A DNA stretch of 64,000 bases from Dethiosulfatarculus sandiegensis (GTDB lineage Bacteria; Desulfobacterota; Desulfarculia; Desulfarculales; Desulfarculaceae). This document shows positions 51,037-59,634 of the stretch, in pieces (within the stretch, counting starts at the first letter, position 1; every line of letters begins with the position of its first letter). Location of the stretch: the NCBI RefSeq assembly GCF_000931935.2, contig NZ_AZAC01000034.1:1-64000 (forward strand), given 5' to 3'. The notes beneath the pieces are model-generated. The model searched no databases. It had not been told where the DNA came from and was given only the letters and a program-made list of their open reading frames with translations. Position numbers and translations under genes: made by a program.

Positions 51037-52209
51037 ATGCAGCTCAGAGTATCCAGGCCAAGAGTACTGATTGTTGATGATTCAGACATGGATGCAAAGG
51101 TGCTGGAAAGGGTTTTGGCTGATGATTATGAAACCATAAGGGCCACTGGCGGGTCCCAGGCCCTTACGATACTGAAAACCGAGCCTCTGCCTCATTTGAT
51201 TATGTTGGATGTGATGATGCCTGAGATGAGCGGTTACGAGGTTTGCCGGGAGATCATGAATAACCCGGACACCAAGCGGATTCCCGTTGTCTTTGTCAGC
51301 GCCATGGACGAAATTACAGACGAAACCAGAGGCCTTGGTCTTGGGGCCTGTGACTATATCAAAAAGCCTTACCATAAGATGATCGTCCAGGCCAGGGTGA
51401 AGAACCAGGTTAACAGGCGCATCGCGGAATTGGAAAGAGACCGTCTGCTTGCCTATATGAAGCAGTCTGAAAAAATGGAGGCCCTGGGCACCTTGGCCGG
51501 CGGTTTTGCCCATGATTTTAATAATATTTTAACGAGTGTCATGGGGTTCACCGAATTATGCATGGAAGACGCCAGAAGCCAGTCGGTGGATCCGGCTTTA
51601 TTAGAAAAGGTTTTGGACGGAGCCAGAAGGGCCAAGGGGCTGGTTGATCAGATCCTGCTCTTCAGCCGGTGGAATAAATCACAGCTCAAACCTTGCGATT
51701 TCACCCAGGTGGTGATGGCGGTGAGCCGCTCGTTAAGGGATTTTTTGCCCTCGGAGATTGATCTTAAGGTGGAGCTTTCAAAAGATCCTTTACTGGTCAA
51801 GGCTGATCAGGCCCAGGTGGAGAAGATAGTTTTTAATTTGGTCTCCAATGCGGTTCAGGCCATGGAGCAAAGCGGACGTTTGGGGATAGATCTTGCAAAG
51901 GTGGATTTGAATATCGATTACTGCCGTGAGCATCCCCAGGCTTCTCCGGGAGAGTATGCCCTGCTGCAGATCAGGGATAATGGTCCAGGGCTTGATCAAA
52001 AGATAAAAGACCGTATTTTCGACCCATTTTTCACCACCAGAGAAGTGGGCCAGGGAACCGGCCTGGGCCTGCCCATGGTCTATGGCATGGTAAAAACCCA
52101 TGGCGGACACATCGATATTGAGACCACCCCTGGTGAGGGGTCTGTTTTCCGGCTTTTCTTTCCCATTTATTCGGATCAGGGGATGTTTGAAGGGATTGTG
52201 GACGAATAG
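51037..52209 (+). CDS. Receiver-histidine kinase hybrid, soluble
   Basis: A 390-aa cytoplasmic protein with a receiver first (about residues 8-125, Asp58 in LIMLDVMMPEMSG) and then HisKA (His159 in GGFAHDFNNILTSVMG) and HATPase (NAVQAMEQ, IRDNGPGLD, GQGTGLGLPMVYGM). No membrane helix. The receiver-first layout means phosphorylation of the receiver by another kinase may set kinase activity. It precedes a large membrane hybrid kinase by 137 bases on the same strand, a likely partner. Confidence 0.9.
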   Translation: MQLRVSRPRVLIVDDSDMDAKVLERVLADDYETIRATGGSQALTILKTEPLPHLIMLDVMMPEMSGYEVCREIMNNPDTKRIPVVFVSAMDEITDETRGLGLGACDYIKKPYHKMIVQARVKNQVNRRIAELERDRLLAYMKQSEKMEALGTLAGGFAHDFNNILTSVMGFTELCMEDARSQSVDPALLEKVLDGARRAKGLVDQILLFSRWNKSQLKPCDFTQVVMAVSRSLRDFLPSEIDLKVELSKDPLLVKADQAQVEKIVFNLVSNAVQAMEQSGRLGIDLAKVDLNIDYCREHPQASPGEYALLQIRDNGPGLDQKIKDRIFDPFFTTREVGQGTGLGLPMVYGMVKTHGGHIDIETTPGEGSVFRLFFPIYSDQGMFEGIVDE

Positions 52210-52346
52210 CATATCAGGGGGCTATACTTAAATTTAAATTAAAGGCCTTTTACTATTTACCCAAAAGGAGTCGACTGTAAATAATTAATCGTGGTTTTGG
52301 GGGGGAGTTATCTGTTTTAACGAGTGAGGCTGATGGACCTCTTTGC

Positions 52347-55343
52347 ATGCTAAACCGAATTCTCCGCCATATGGGGATATTCATCCCGGCTTTTTTATGT
52401 ATAGCTCTTTTTGGAGCTATCGGCTTTGGTTATGTCCTACCCGGTTTTGAAAAAGCCATAATGCTCAAGAAAAAAGAGATGCTCAAGCAGTTGAGCCGCA
52501 CTGCCATAAGTATCCTGGAAACCTATAATAAGAAGGAAAAACAAGGAGTTCTGACTTTATACCAAGCCCAGAAAGCGGCCTTGGCCCAGATCAGGGATCT
52601 GCGTTACGGCGAGGACGGTAAAGACTATTTCTGGGTCAATGACCTTTCTTATAATCTTCTCATGCATCCCTATCGCACGGAACTGGAAAACACCAGCGTC
52701 TATGATTACACAGACCCCCAAGGAAAATATTTGTTTAGGGATATGGTTAAGGTCGTTCAATCCACAGGTGAGGGGTTTGTCCAATATGAATGGCAATGGA
52801 AAGACGATCCCCAACGCACTGCCCCGAAATTATCCTATGTCAAGGAATTCAAACCCTGGGACTGGATTATCGGTACGGGGATTTACCTGGAGGATGTCAA
52901 GGCCGAGATGGCCCGTATGGAAAAGCGGTTCATAAGCACCGGAATATTTATTCTCATACCCATTGGCCTTTTGGCCGGATACCTCACCTATCGCCAGTAT
53001 CAGTCTGAAAAGGCTACCAAAGAAGCAATGCTGGCCTATAAACACACCAAAGAGAAATACGAAGCCGTTTTTTTGTCTTCTCCGGACCCGGTGATTGTCT
53101 ACGACCATACCGGCAGGGCGGAATACATAAGCCCCGCCTTTACCAGGTTGTTCGGTTGGAAGCCCGAGGAACTGATCGGGTCTCGCATAGATTTTGTACC
53201 GCCTGAAAACAAGGCGGAGACCATGCAGGCCATAAAATTGCTCTACGCAGGCAAGACAGAGCATCTTCCCTTTGAATCCAAGCGGCTGACTAAAGACGGC
53301 CGAGTTATAGATGTGAGCGTCAGCGCCGCCATGTACAAGGATACTGAAAAGATTCCCATGGGCATGGTGGTGAATCTCACGGATATTACCCAACGTAAAA
53401 TAGTGGAGGAAGCTCTAAAGGATAGTGAACGCAAATTCCGTAGCATCAGTGCCAATGCGCTGGACGGAATAGTCATGATAGATCATGAAGGCAAGATCAC
53501 ATTCTGGAACAAGGCAGCCGGACGTATGTTTGGTTATTCGGAAAACGAGGCATTGGGCCGGGATCTGCATCTGCTTTTGGCTCCCGCCAAATATCACTCT
53601 GCATATCAGGTTGCATTCGAAGTGTTCAAGAAAAACGGTAAGGGAGCTATTGTGGGCCGGGTAACGGAGTTGATCGCGAAAAAAAAGGATGGTTCGGAGT
53701 TTTCCATAGAAATTTCGATAAATGCCCTGCGGCTCAGGGGAGAATGGTGCGCTGTGGGGATTATCAGGGATATAACCCAGCGTAAGGAGGCTGACGAGGC
53801 CCTCAGGGAAAGCGAATCCCGCTACAGGGCGCTTTTTGAGTCGGGCTATGACGGCATGTTTTTGTTGATCGACGGGGTGTATGCGGATTGCAACCTGGCA
53901 GCGGAAAAGATGTTTGGCCTTAAAAGTGAAAAACTCATCGGAACCAAGCCCCTGGACTATGTTCCCGCCAAACAGGCCGGTGGTCATGAATCAACAAGAC
54001 TCTGGCATAAATACACCGAAAAGGCCCTTTCAGGTGAACCCCAGTTTTTCAATTGGCGTCAGCAAAGGTTTGATGGTTCGGAGTTTGACACAGAAGTAAA
54101 TCTGAATGTGATCACCGTAAGGGGCAATTTGATTCTACTTTCTGTGGTGAGAGATATAACCGGGCGCATACAAAGCGAAAAAAGGCAAGCTCAACTGGAA
54201 GCCCAACTCCAGCAGGCCCAGAAAATGGAGGCGGTCGGCACCTTGGCCAGTGGTATAGCCCATGATTTCAATAATATCCTTCAGATAATAACCAGCGATA
54301 TCCAATTAATGAAAAAGGATTCTCAAAGGAGCGTCGAAGACCTTGAGCACCTTGAGCAAATGGATCGTGAGGTCCAAAGGGCCTCGGACCTGGTCAGGCG
54401 CATGCTCACCTTCAGCCGCAAGGTTGATCCCCATTTCAAACCCCTTGATTTAAACCATCGGGTCTCACTGGCCTCGGAGATTCTGCGCAGGAGTTTAGAC
54501 CCCATGATTGAAATCCGCCTTGATCTGGCGGAGAACCTAAAGAGCATTAAAGGCGACGCCAATCAAGTGGAGCAGCTGGTTCTAAATTTGGGCTCCAATG
54601 CCAGGGATGCAATGCCTGAGGGAGGAACGCTTTTCTTCTCCACCAGACTGAAAATGCTGACTGACGAAAGGGGAAAGCCCCCCTTTAAGTTGTCATCGGG
54701 GGAGTACGTGCTGCTTGAAGTCAGGGATACCGGCATGGGCATGGACCCTGAAACCAAGGAGCATGTCTTTGATCCCTTTTACACCACAAAGGAGGTGGGT
54801 AAGGGAACCGGGTTGGGCCTTTCCATGGTTTACGGCATTGTTAAGGCCCATGGTGCAAGCATTGAATGTGAAAGCGAACCGGGAGAGGGCACCGTTTTCA
54901 GCATATATTGGCCCGTGGCAGCAAAGGTGGCCGGTGAGGTTGAAAAAGCCAAAGAGGTTAAACAGCCTGAAAAGGGCAAAGGTGAGACTATCCTCTTAGT
55001 AGATGATGAAAAGGCCATAACCGATATGACCGGTCAGATGCTTTCTGAGTTCGGCTATCAGGTGCTGACCTCCGGAAGCGGGGAAGAGGCCCTGGACCTG
55101 GTGGGTGAACTGGATGACCCCCCGGCGCTGGTGATTCTTGATTTGGGTATGCCGGGCATGGGCGGCAGCCGGGCTCTAAAGGAGCTTTTGCGGATTGAAC
55201 CCGGCCTGAAGGTGATAGTTGCCAGCGGGTATGCTTCCGAAGCCAAAATAAGAGAAAGCCTGGTCGCCGGCGCGGTTGACTTTGTGGCCAAGCCCTACCG
55301 CTTTGTGGATATGCTTGAAACTATAAAGAATGTGCTGAGCTAG
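52347..55343 (+). CDS. Cache-PAS3-histidine kinase-receiver hybrid
   Basis: A 998-aa sensor. TM1 about residues 10-31; periplasmic single Cache domain about 35-195 (GEDGKDYFWVNDLSY, LMHPYRTELENTSV, FKPWDWIIGTGIYLEDV); TM2 about 203-221. Three PAS domains follow (about 235-355, 365-480, 490-610), then HisKA (GIAHDFNNILQIITSD), HATPase (SNARDAM, VRDTGMGMD, GKGTGLGLSMVYGI) and a C-terminal receiver (about 880-998, LVIDLGMPG-type site LVILDLGMPGMGG). No DNA-binding output is attached. Cache domains of this type often bind small organic acids. Works probably with the upstream hybrid kinase. Confidence 0.92.
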   Translation: MLNRILRHMGIFIPAFLCIALFGAIGFGYVLPGFEKAIMLKKKEMLKQLSRTAISILETYNKKEKQGVLTLYQAQKAALAQIRDLRYGEDGKDYFWVNDLSYNLLMHPYRTELENTSVYDYTDPQGKYLFRDMVKVVQSTGEGFVQYEWQWKDDPQRTAPKLSYVKEFKPWDWIIGTGIYLEDVKAEMARMEKRFISTGIFILIPIGLLAGYLTYRQYQSEKATKEAMLAYKHTKEKYEAVFLSSPDPVIVYDHTGRAEYISPAFTRLFGWKPEELIGSRIDFVPPENKAETMQAIKLLYAGKTEHLPFESKRLTKDGRVIDVSVSAAMYKDTEKIPMGMVVNLTDITQRKIVEEALKDSERKFRSISANALDGIVMIDHEGKITFWNKAAGRMFGYSENEALGRDLHLLLAPAKYHSAYQVAFEVFKKNGKGAIVGRVTELIAKKKDGSEFSIEISINALRLRGEWCAVGIIRDITQRKEADEALRESESRYRALFESGYDGMFLLIDGVYADCNLAAEKMFGLKSEKLIGTKPLDYVPAKQAGGHESTRLWHKYTEKALSGEPQFFNWRQQRFDGSEFDTEVNLNVITVRGNLILLSVVRDITGRIQSEKRQAQLEAQLQQAQKMEAVGTLASGIAHDFNNILQIITSDIQLMKKDSQRSVEDLEHLEQMDREVQRASDLVRRMLTFSRKVDPHFKPLDLNHRVSLASEILRRSLDPMIEIRLDLAENLKSIKGDANQVEQLVLNLGSNARDAMPEGGTLFFSTRLKMLTDERGKPPFKLSSGEYVLLEVRDTGMGMDPETKEHVFDPFYTTKEVGKGTGLGLSMVYGIVKAHGASIECESEPGEGTVFSIYWPVAAKVAGEVEKAKEVKQPEKGKGETILLVDDEKAITDMTGQMLSEFGYQVLTSGSGEEALDLVGELDDPPALVILDLGMPGMGGSRALKELLRIEPGLKVIVASGYASEAKIRESLVAGAVDFVAKPYRFVDMLETIKNVLS

Positions 55344-55402
55344 ATAATGCCTGTAAAAAAGGGTGTTTTAGGCGCCCTTCAGAGACGTGTCGCCAGAGCA
55401 TG

Positions 55403-55438
55403 AAAAACCGGGAAGATGCCTGTCTTCCCGGTTTTTTT
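55403..55438. terminator. Bidirectional terminator, hybrid kinase and ATP-grasp gene
   Basis: AAAACCGGGAAGA pairs with TCTTCCCGGTTTT (8-nt loop) followed by T, between convergent genes. Confidence 0.88.
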
Positions 55439-55452
55439 ATCTTCTTTGAAAA

Positions 55453-56691
55453 TTACAGGCGATGCATGGTGGGGATGTCGTCCTGATCAACGTCTATGCC
55501 AATGGTGTCACCGGTTTTATAGCCAAGTTGCCTGAACAGGTTGACAACCTCGTCCGCCCTTTCAGCCCGCCAAAAAGCGGACCATATGGGATTGCGCACC
55601 GTATTGATTCCATAAGCGTCGTGAGAGCAGAGGCGTCTGTGAAAGCCTTCCTGGGTGATGACCGTATCAGCCTCTGACAAAAATTGGTCGATCTTGTAAT
55701 TGTTGCCGTGCAGAACAGGGGAAAGCTGCTTTTGCAACTCGGGATAGTCATCCAGGTAGTGGTTGGCTATCTGGAACAGATCGGCCGGAACCTCGGTTGT
55801 AATGCCCAGAACCCCAAACCGTTCGTGCTTAAGTGCAAAGACCTCCATCTCCTTTTCAAAGGCGGCGACCAAATCCAAAACCGCTTCTATGTCCAAAGGA
55901 AGCTCATCGGCTTTGGCTGAAAAGACATCCTCGCACCTGCTTATGATCTCAATGTAAAGCGATTTGACATCCATGACAAAAACCGGGCGCTCCCGGTAGT
56001 TGCGCCGTTTCCTTATACGGCGCAGGCCGTCAAGCTTCACCGAAAGGCCGCTTTCCTTTAATTCCAAGGTGTCTATCTTGGAGATATCCTTGGCCTGGAC
56101 AACGTTGATCTCACCGTCCGGGCTGATTATATACTCTATCTCTGTTTTAAAGCCCAGATATTCTTGAATATCTTTGGAGATGGTCAACAGTTTGCGATCA
56201 TGCGGCGTGGAGGTGATGTAGGGCTCGCTTTGGAACCTGCGGCTGCTGTCCCTGCAATAGCCGAACTCCCAGTGATCCCCCACCACTTTGCCCATTACGC
56301 TTAAGCCCTCTATAAAGGGCATGACAATTACACCCATATTGTCCAGATCTATCTCCGGAGCATTGGTGAATTTTTGCTGCCTTAGTATAGAGAGCTTTTT
56401 TTCCGTGTGGGCTGCGTTGATGATGTGCTTTCTGGCGTATTGTACACCGCTTAAATCGGCGTAGGTCTCAAGGGAATCAAAAGTTCCGCCTTTAAAGAGG
56501 TCCTCCTGGGGGTGGCCGCTTCTGGCGATTACCTTATAAGCGTCGGCATTTTTTTGTAAAAAACCTTGTAACTGGGAGAAGTTTTCAGTTCTGAAATCCT
56601 CTGCCGGAACGTAAATAAAGTCTGGCACATTGAATCCGCCGCGCCGGAGCACTTCTAGCAATCTTGCTTTTTCAGGTAAGTTGGAGTTCAT
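55453..56691 (-). CDS. PEP synthase/PPDK-type ATP-grasp domain protein, orphan
   Basis: A 412-aa soluble protein. Residues about 1-205 resemble the ATP/pyruvate-binding N-terminal half of PEP synthase and pyruvate phosphate dikinase: VIARSGHPQEDLFKGGTF, VIVMPFIEGLSVMGKVVG and TEIEYIISPDGEINVVQAKD. The phosphohistidine swivel domain and PEP-binding barrel are absent; the rest (about 210-412) is not recognised. ATG 56691 follows GGGAG; a GTG 18 bases upstream is weaker. The neighbour upstream is the regulatory protein of PEP synthase/PPDK. It may phosphorylate or ligate another substrate. Confidence 0.7.
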   Translation of the reverse strand: MNSNLPEKARLLEVLRRGGFNVPDFIYVPAEDFRTENFSQLQGFLQKNADAYKVIARSGHPQEDLFKGGTFDSLETYADLSGVQYARKHIINAAHTEKKLSILRQQKFTNAPEIDLDNMGVIVMPFIEGLSVMGKVVGDHWEFGYCRDSSRRFQSEPYITSTPHDRKLLTISKDIQEYLGFKTEIEYIISPDGEINVVQAKDISKIDTLELKESGLSVKLDGLRRIRKRRNYRERPVFVMDVKSLYIEIISRCEDVFSAKADELPLDIEAVLDLVAAFEKEMEVFALKHERFGVLGITTEVPADLFQIANHYLDDYPELQKQLSPVLHGNNYKIDQFLSEADTVITQEGFHRRLCSHDAYGINTVRNPIWSAFWRAERADEVVNLFRQLGYKTGDTIGIDVDQDDIPTMHRL

Positions 56692-56711
56692 CGATGCATC
56701 TCCCGGCACTA

Positions 56712-56750
56712 TAATAAAAAACGCCCCGCCTCTTAGGCCGGGGCTTCAAG
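56712..56750 (-). terminator. Terminator of the PSRP gene
   Basis: On the minus strand GCCCCGGCCT pairs with AGGCGGGGC, followed by GTTTTTTAT. It separates the PSRP gene from the ATP-grasp gene downstream. Confidence 0.75.
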
Positions 56751-56920
56751 TCCCGGATAGTCAGGCAGGGTTGGCTCGAGGTTTCAGGTTTTTTCGCCAA
56801 TAAAAAGTCTTTGGCATTCAAATGAAACATATACCACAACCTGCCTGCGCGCCAGGGCCTGTGAGTAAAAAAACTTCTTCCGCATACAGTAAAACACGAT
56901 CATTTTCCGTCGACATTTTC

Positions 56921-57757
56921 TTATAGGATTTTACATTTTTTTTCCCGTTGCTTGTTCAATTGGGCCAGCTTGGCGGCCGCTTCTTCTATGGAAAGGTTGG
57001 TTACGTCTATGATAAACAGGTCCTTGATAAGGCTAAAGACTCTGCGGCAATAGGTTAATTCCCGTCTTATGGATTCCATATCGGCATATCCGGGAAGCAG
57101 CGCCCCGTTGTAGCGTTTTTTACGTAGTGTGAAGAGTTTGCCGGGGGATATAATCAGCCCCGCCTTTTGTGGCCTTTTTAAGGTCAACAACTTTTCAGGG
57201 GGGGACTGACCGAAGATGATCGGTATGTTCGCCACTTTAAGGTTATGGTTGCAGGATAAGAGGATGCTGGTGGAAGTCTTGGAGGTTCGCGAAACTCCGG
57301 TGATTATGACATCAGCCCTGCCCAAGGTGTTTAGCCCGGCTCCGTCATCGTGGCGCAAGGTGAAATCTATGGACTTGGCCAGATTAAAAGATTTTTCCAG
57401 GGGGGTGTGACCCATGCCGGGGACTTCGGTGGGTTTGATCCCCAGCATTTGAGTCACCTTTTGCACCAAAGGCCCCATGAGGTCTATGAACATGAGGTTG
57501 GGTCTGGGCTGCTGCTCTTTCATGCATTGTCTAAGCTCTGCAGAAACCAGGGAATAGATAACAACCCCGCCTTTTTTCTCCGCCTTATCTAAAATATTTA
57601 AAAGCCGTTTTATCCTGTTTACCCTGGCATGGCGTTTTATGGTCGGTTTTATCCGGCCCGTGAATTGGGCCATCACAGCCAGGATAACCCTTTGACCGGT
57701 GATGCCGGTGGCATCGCTTATGATCCAGATGTTTATGGCTTTTTCATCTCGGAGCAA
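56921..57757 (-). CDS. PEP synthase/PPDK regulatory protein (DUF299)
   Basis: Bifunctional ADP-dependent kinase and phosphorylase (278 aa) that inactivates and reactivates PEP synthase or PPDK by modifying the residue next to its catalytic His. Family marks are WIISDATGITGQRV at the start, GMGHTPLEKSFNLAKSIDFT, and the P-loop GVSRTSKTSTS. A TTG start at 57757 is used because AGGGGGTGAGG precedes it and an overlapping ATG is out of frame. No full PEP synthase or PPDK gene lies in the window; the only related protein is the ATP-grasp protein downstream. Confidence 0.9.
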   Translation of the reverse strand: MLRDEKAINIWIISDATGITGQRVILAVMAQFTGRIKPTIKRHARVNRIKRLLNILDKAEKKGGVVIYSLVSAELRQCMKEQQPRPNLMFIDLMGPLVQKVTQMLGIKPTEVPGMGHTPLEKSFNLAKSIDFTLRHDDGAGLNTLGRADVIITGVSRTSKTSTSILLSCNHNLKVANIPIIFGQSPPEKLLTLKRPQKAGLIISPGKLFTLRKKRYNGALLPGYADMESIRRELTYCRRVFSLIKDLFIIDVTNLSIEEAAAKLAQLNKQREKKCKIL

Positions 57758-57971
57758 CGCCTCACCCCCTTGATGGCAGAGTCAGCCCCAAAATTGGATG
57801 CGTCTTTACCCTCAGGACGGGTCGATATTTATATCATAGCATGGGGGTGGTCTTGGGAGCTGTCGATAATGGCCTTTTGAAGGCGGGTTTATTGACAAAT
57901 ACCATGGCTTAAGTTCAATATAAAGGCCGTTGTGTTGCCGCTGACAGATACAGTTCCACTGGAGGTTTTCA

Positions 57972-58745
57972 GTGCCTTTTATTGAGATCGCAGGCAGGGA
58001 GATTCATTACCAGGATCAGGGACAGGGTGAGGTTGTTATTTTTCTGCATCACGGTTTTGCCGCTTCCGGCATGTGGGACCACATGGTTTCAGAGGTGGTT
58101 AAATGGGGCTACCGGGTAATCTGTTATGACAGATATGGTTACGGACTCTCCCGTCCGGGAGCGGATTACTGGAATTTTTACCTGAGCAGTGATTTCAGGC
58201 CCGCCATGGTGAGGGAATTGGAAGGCCTGGTCAGGTTCTTGGGAATTGAGCGATTTCATCTGGTGGGACAATGCGAGGGCGGGGTGGTGGCAGTGGACTA
58301 TGCAGGGGCCTATCCCCATAAAACGGCATCTCTTTCCTTTTCCAGCACCCAATGTTTTTCAGAGACAGATATGCGGACCTTCAGCACGGGTAAGTTTCCC
58401 GCCCGGTTTTCAGATCTGGAGCCTTCTTTTCAGGAGAAGCTGGTTAAATGGCACGGCGAGGAGTGGGGCAGGGAATTCTACGAACACGCCTGCATTTGCG
58501 GGGGGGCTTATGGAGTGGACTATTTTGACCTGCGCCCGGCCTTGGCCAAGGTGAAAGCGGCTTCCCTAGTGATTTTTCCTGATCGGAGCAAACTTTTCCA
58601 GGTGGAACAGGGTCTTGCCCTTTACAGGGGGCTGCCCGCGGGCCAATTGGCGGTGTTGCCGGGTTGTGGACACAATACCTATGAACACAGGCCGCAGCAG
58701 TATCTAAAATTGCTCAAGGAGTTTTGGCAGGGGCTGGATGAGTAA
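57972..58745 (+). CDS. Alpha/beta hydrolase with Cys nucleophile
   Basis: Cytoplasmic hydrolase (257 aa). GTG start with GGAGG six bases ahead. The oxyanion motif is FLHHGFA, the nucleophile elbow is LVGQCEGGVV with Cys101 in place of the common Ser, the acid is in VIFPDRS and the His in GCGHNTYEH. A Cys-Asp-His triad is known from dienelactone hydrolases, though the overall sequence is closer to the general esterase/peroxidase-like group. TTGACA at 57892 may be part of the promoter. Substrate unknown. Confidence 0.85.
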   Translation: MPFIEIAGREIHYQDQGQGEVVIFLHHGFAASGMWDHMVSEVVKWGYRVICYDRYGYGLSRPGADYWNFYLSSDFRPAMVRELEGLVRFLGIERFHLVGQCEGGVVAVDYAGAYPHKTASLSFSSTQCFSETDMRTFSTGKFPARFSDLEPSFQEKLVKWHGEEWGREFYEHACICGGAYGVDYFDLRPALAKVKAASLVIFPDRSKLFQVEQGLALYRGLPAGQLAVLPGCGHNTYEHRPQQYLKLLKEFWQGLDE

Positions 58746-58853
58746 TAAACCGCTCTGGGCGGGGAAAATAATAATATCCTGCCTAAGAGAGGGGAGATAT
58801 CCCGTTGCCTTCAGAGCCATCCCTGAAAATGAGAAAAGTCCGACAGGGAGACA

Positions 58854-58880
58854 CCCCGAAATGCTCTTGCATTTCCGGGG
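58854..58880 (+). terminator. Hairpin downstream of the alpha/beta hydrolase gene
   Basis: CCCCGAAATGC pairs with GCATTTCCGGGG (one bulge). No T run follows, so it is a weak or factor-dependent terminator between convergent genes. Confidence 0.5.
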
Positions 58881-58951
58881 CCCCGAGTAATGGCCCGCAA
58901 TTTTGCGCAACCCTGAAAAACAAGCGATATTTGCAACCTGCTGGTATGTAA

Positions 58952-59347
58952 TTACCCCCAGTTGCCTGCCGTCCTCTGCACGGCCCGGTCGGTTATTTTA
59001 TCCAGGGCCGCAAGGATGTGGTTAGCGGCCACATCGGATGTGAGCACCAACCTGGAGGCCAGGGCATAACTTTTAGCCCTTATGTTTTCGTTGTCATCGT
59101 TTAAGACCAGCACGGAGTCAAATCTGCTTAAGGTTTCCTTAAACTCCAAAAGACTGTTTAAGTCTTCTGCCTGGTCCACCAGCATCAGGATAACAACGTT
59201 GCTTGATATTAAAGGTTTTTTAAGGCTTGTTTTGAGGTCCTCCAAATCGGAATAGTATTCTTTATTCCAATCCGGTCGCGAATCCTCCAGAGAAGCCTTT
59301 ATCTCGGAGCCCTTTTTCCCGTCTTTTGCATATATTAAGAGATTCAT
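58952..59347 (-). CDS. Receiver-like small protein under sigma-54 control
   Basis: A 131-aa soluble protein with alternating strands and helices like a CheY-type receiver (MNLLIYAKDGKKGSEIKASL; SSNVVILMLVDQAEDL; RFDSVLVLNDDN; RLVLTSDVAANHILAALDKI). The phospho-acceptor Asp and conserved Lys are not at the expected places, so it is likely a pseudo-receiver. A sigma-54 promoter lies 66 bases upstream, and an NtrC-type activator gene precedes it on the same strand. No family name can be given. Confidence 0.6.
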   Translation of the reverse strand: MNLLIYAKDGKKGSEIKASLEDSRPDWNKEYYSDLEDLKTSLKKPLISSNVVILMLVDQAEDLNSLLEFKETLSRFDSVLVLNDDNENIRAKSYALASRLVLTSDVAANHILAALDKITDRAVQRTAGNWG

Positions 59348-59412
59348 CTCGTATTGCTTCCTTCAGTAAATCTCGCTTGGAGTACAAACGGTATTTTCTA
59401 AAATTGTTGCTC

Positions 59413-59428
59413 TGCAGAAGGCGTGCCA
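59413..59428 (-). promoter_or_regulatory. Sigma-54 promoter of the receiver-like gene
   Basis: On the minus strand TGGCAC-GCCT-TCTGCA, with GG and GC 10 bases apart. Together with the zraP promoter it fits the extended form TTTGGCACRCCYTCTGCA. Transcription would start near 59401, about 54 bases before the ATG. Confidence 0.78.
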
Positions 59429-59634
59429 AACTGAGCGCAAAAAAAAATTAATTAAAACAAATGGATAGCTACTAAGATGAAGTCTGTTTTAAAGAAATGC
59501 GGGGATGATCTGAAAAATCCGGACAGGGTATTCCGGAAAAGACAGAAAAAGGCATTATAGAATCGGGATTAAGGGCGTCTTTCTCCCCCCCCCTGTTTGG
59601 CTAAGCCTCGTTGGCTGCGGATTTTGAAATAGGA

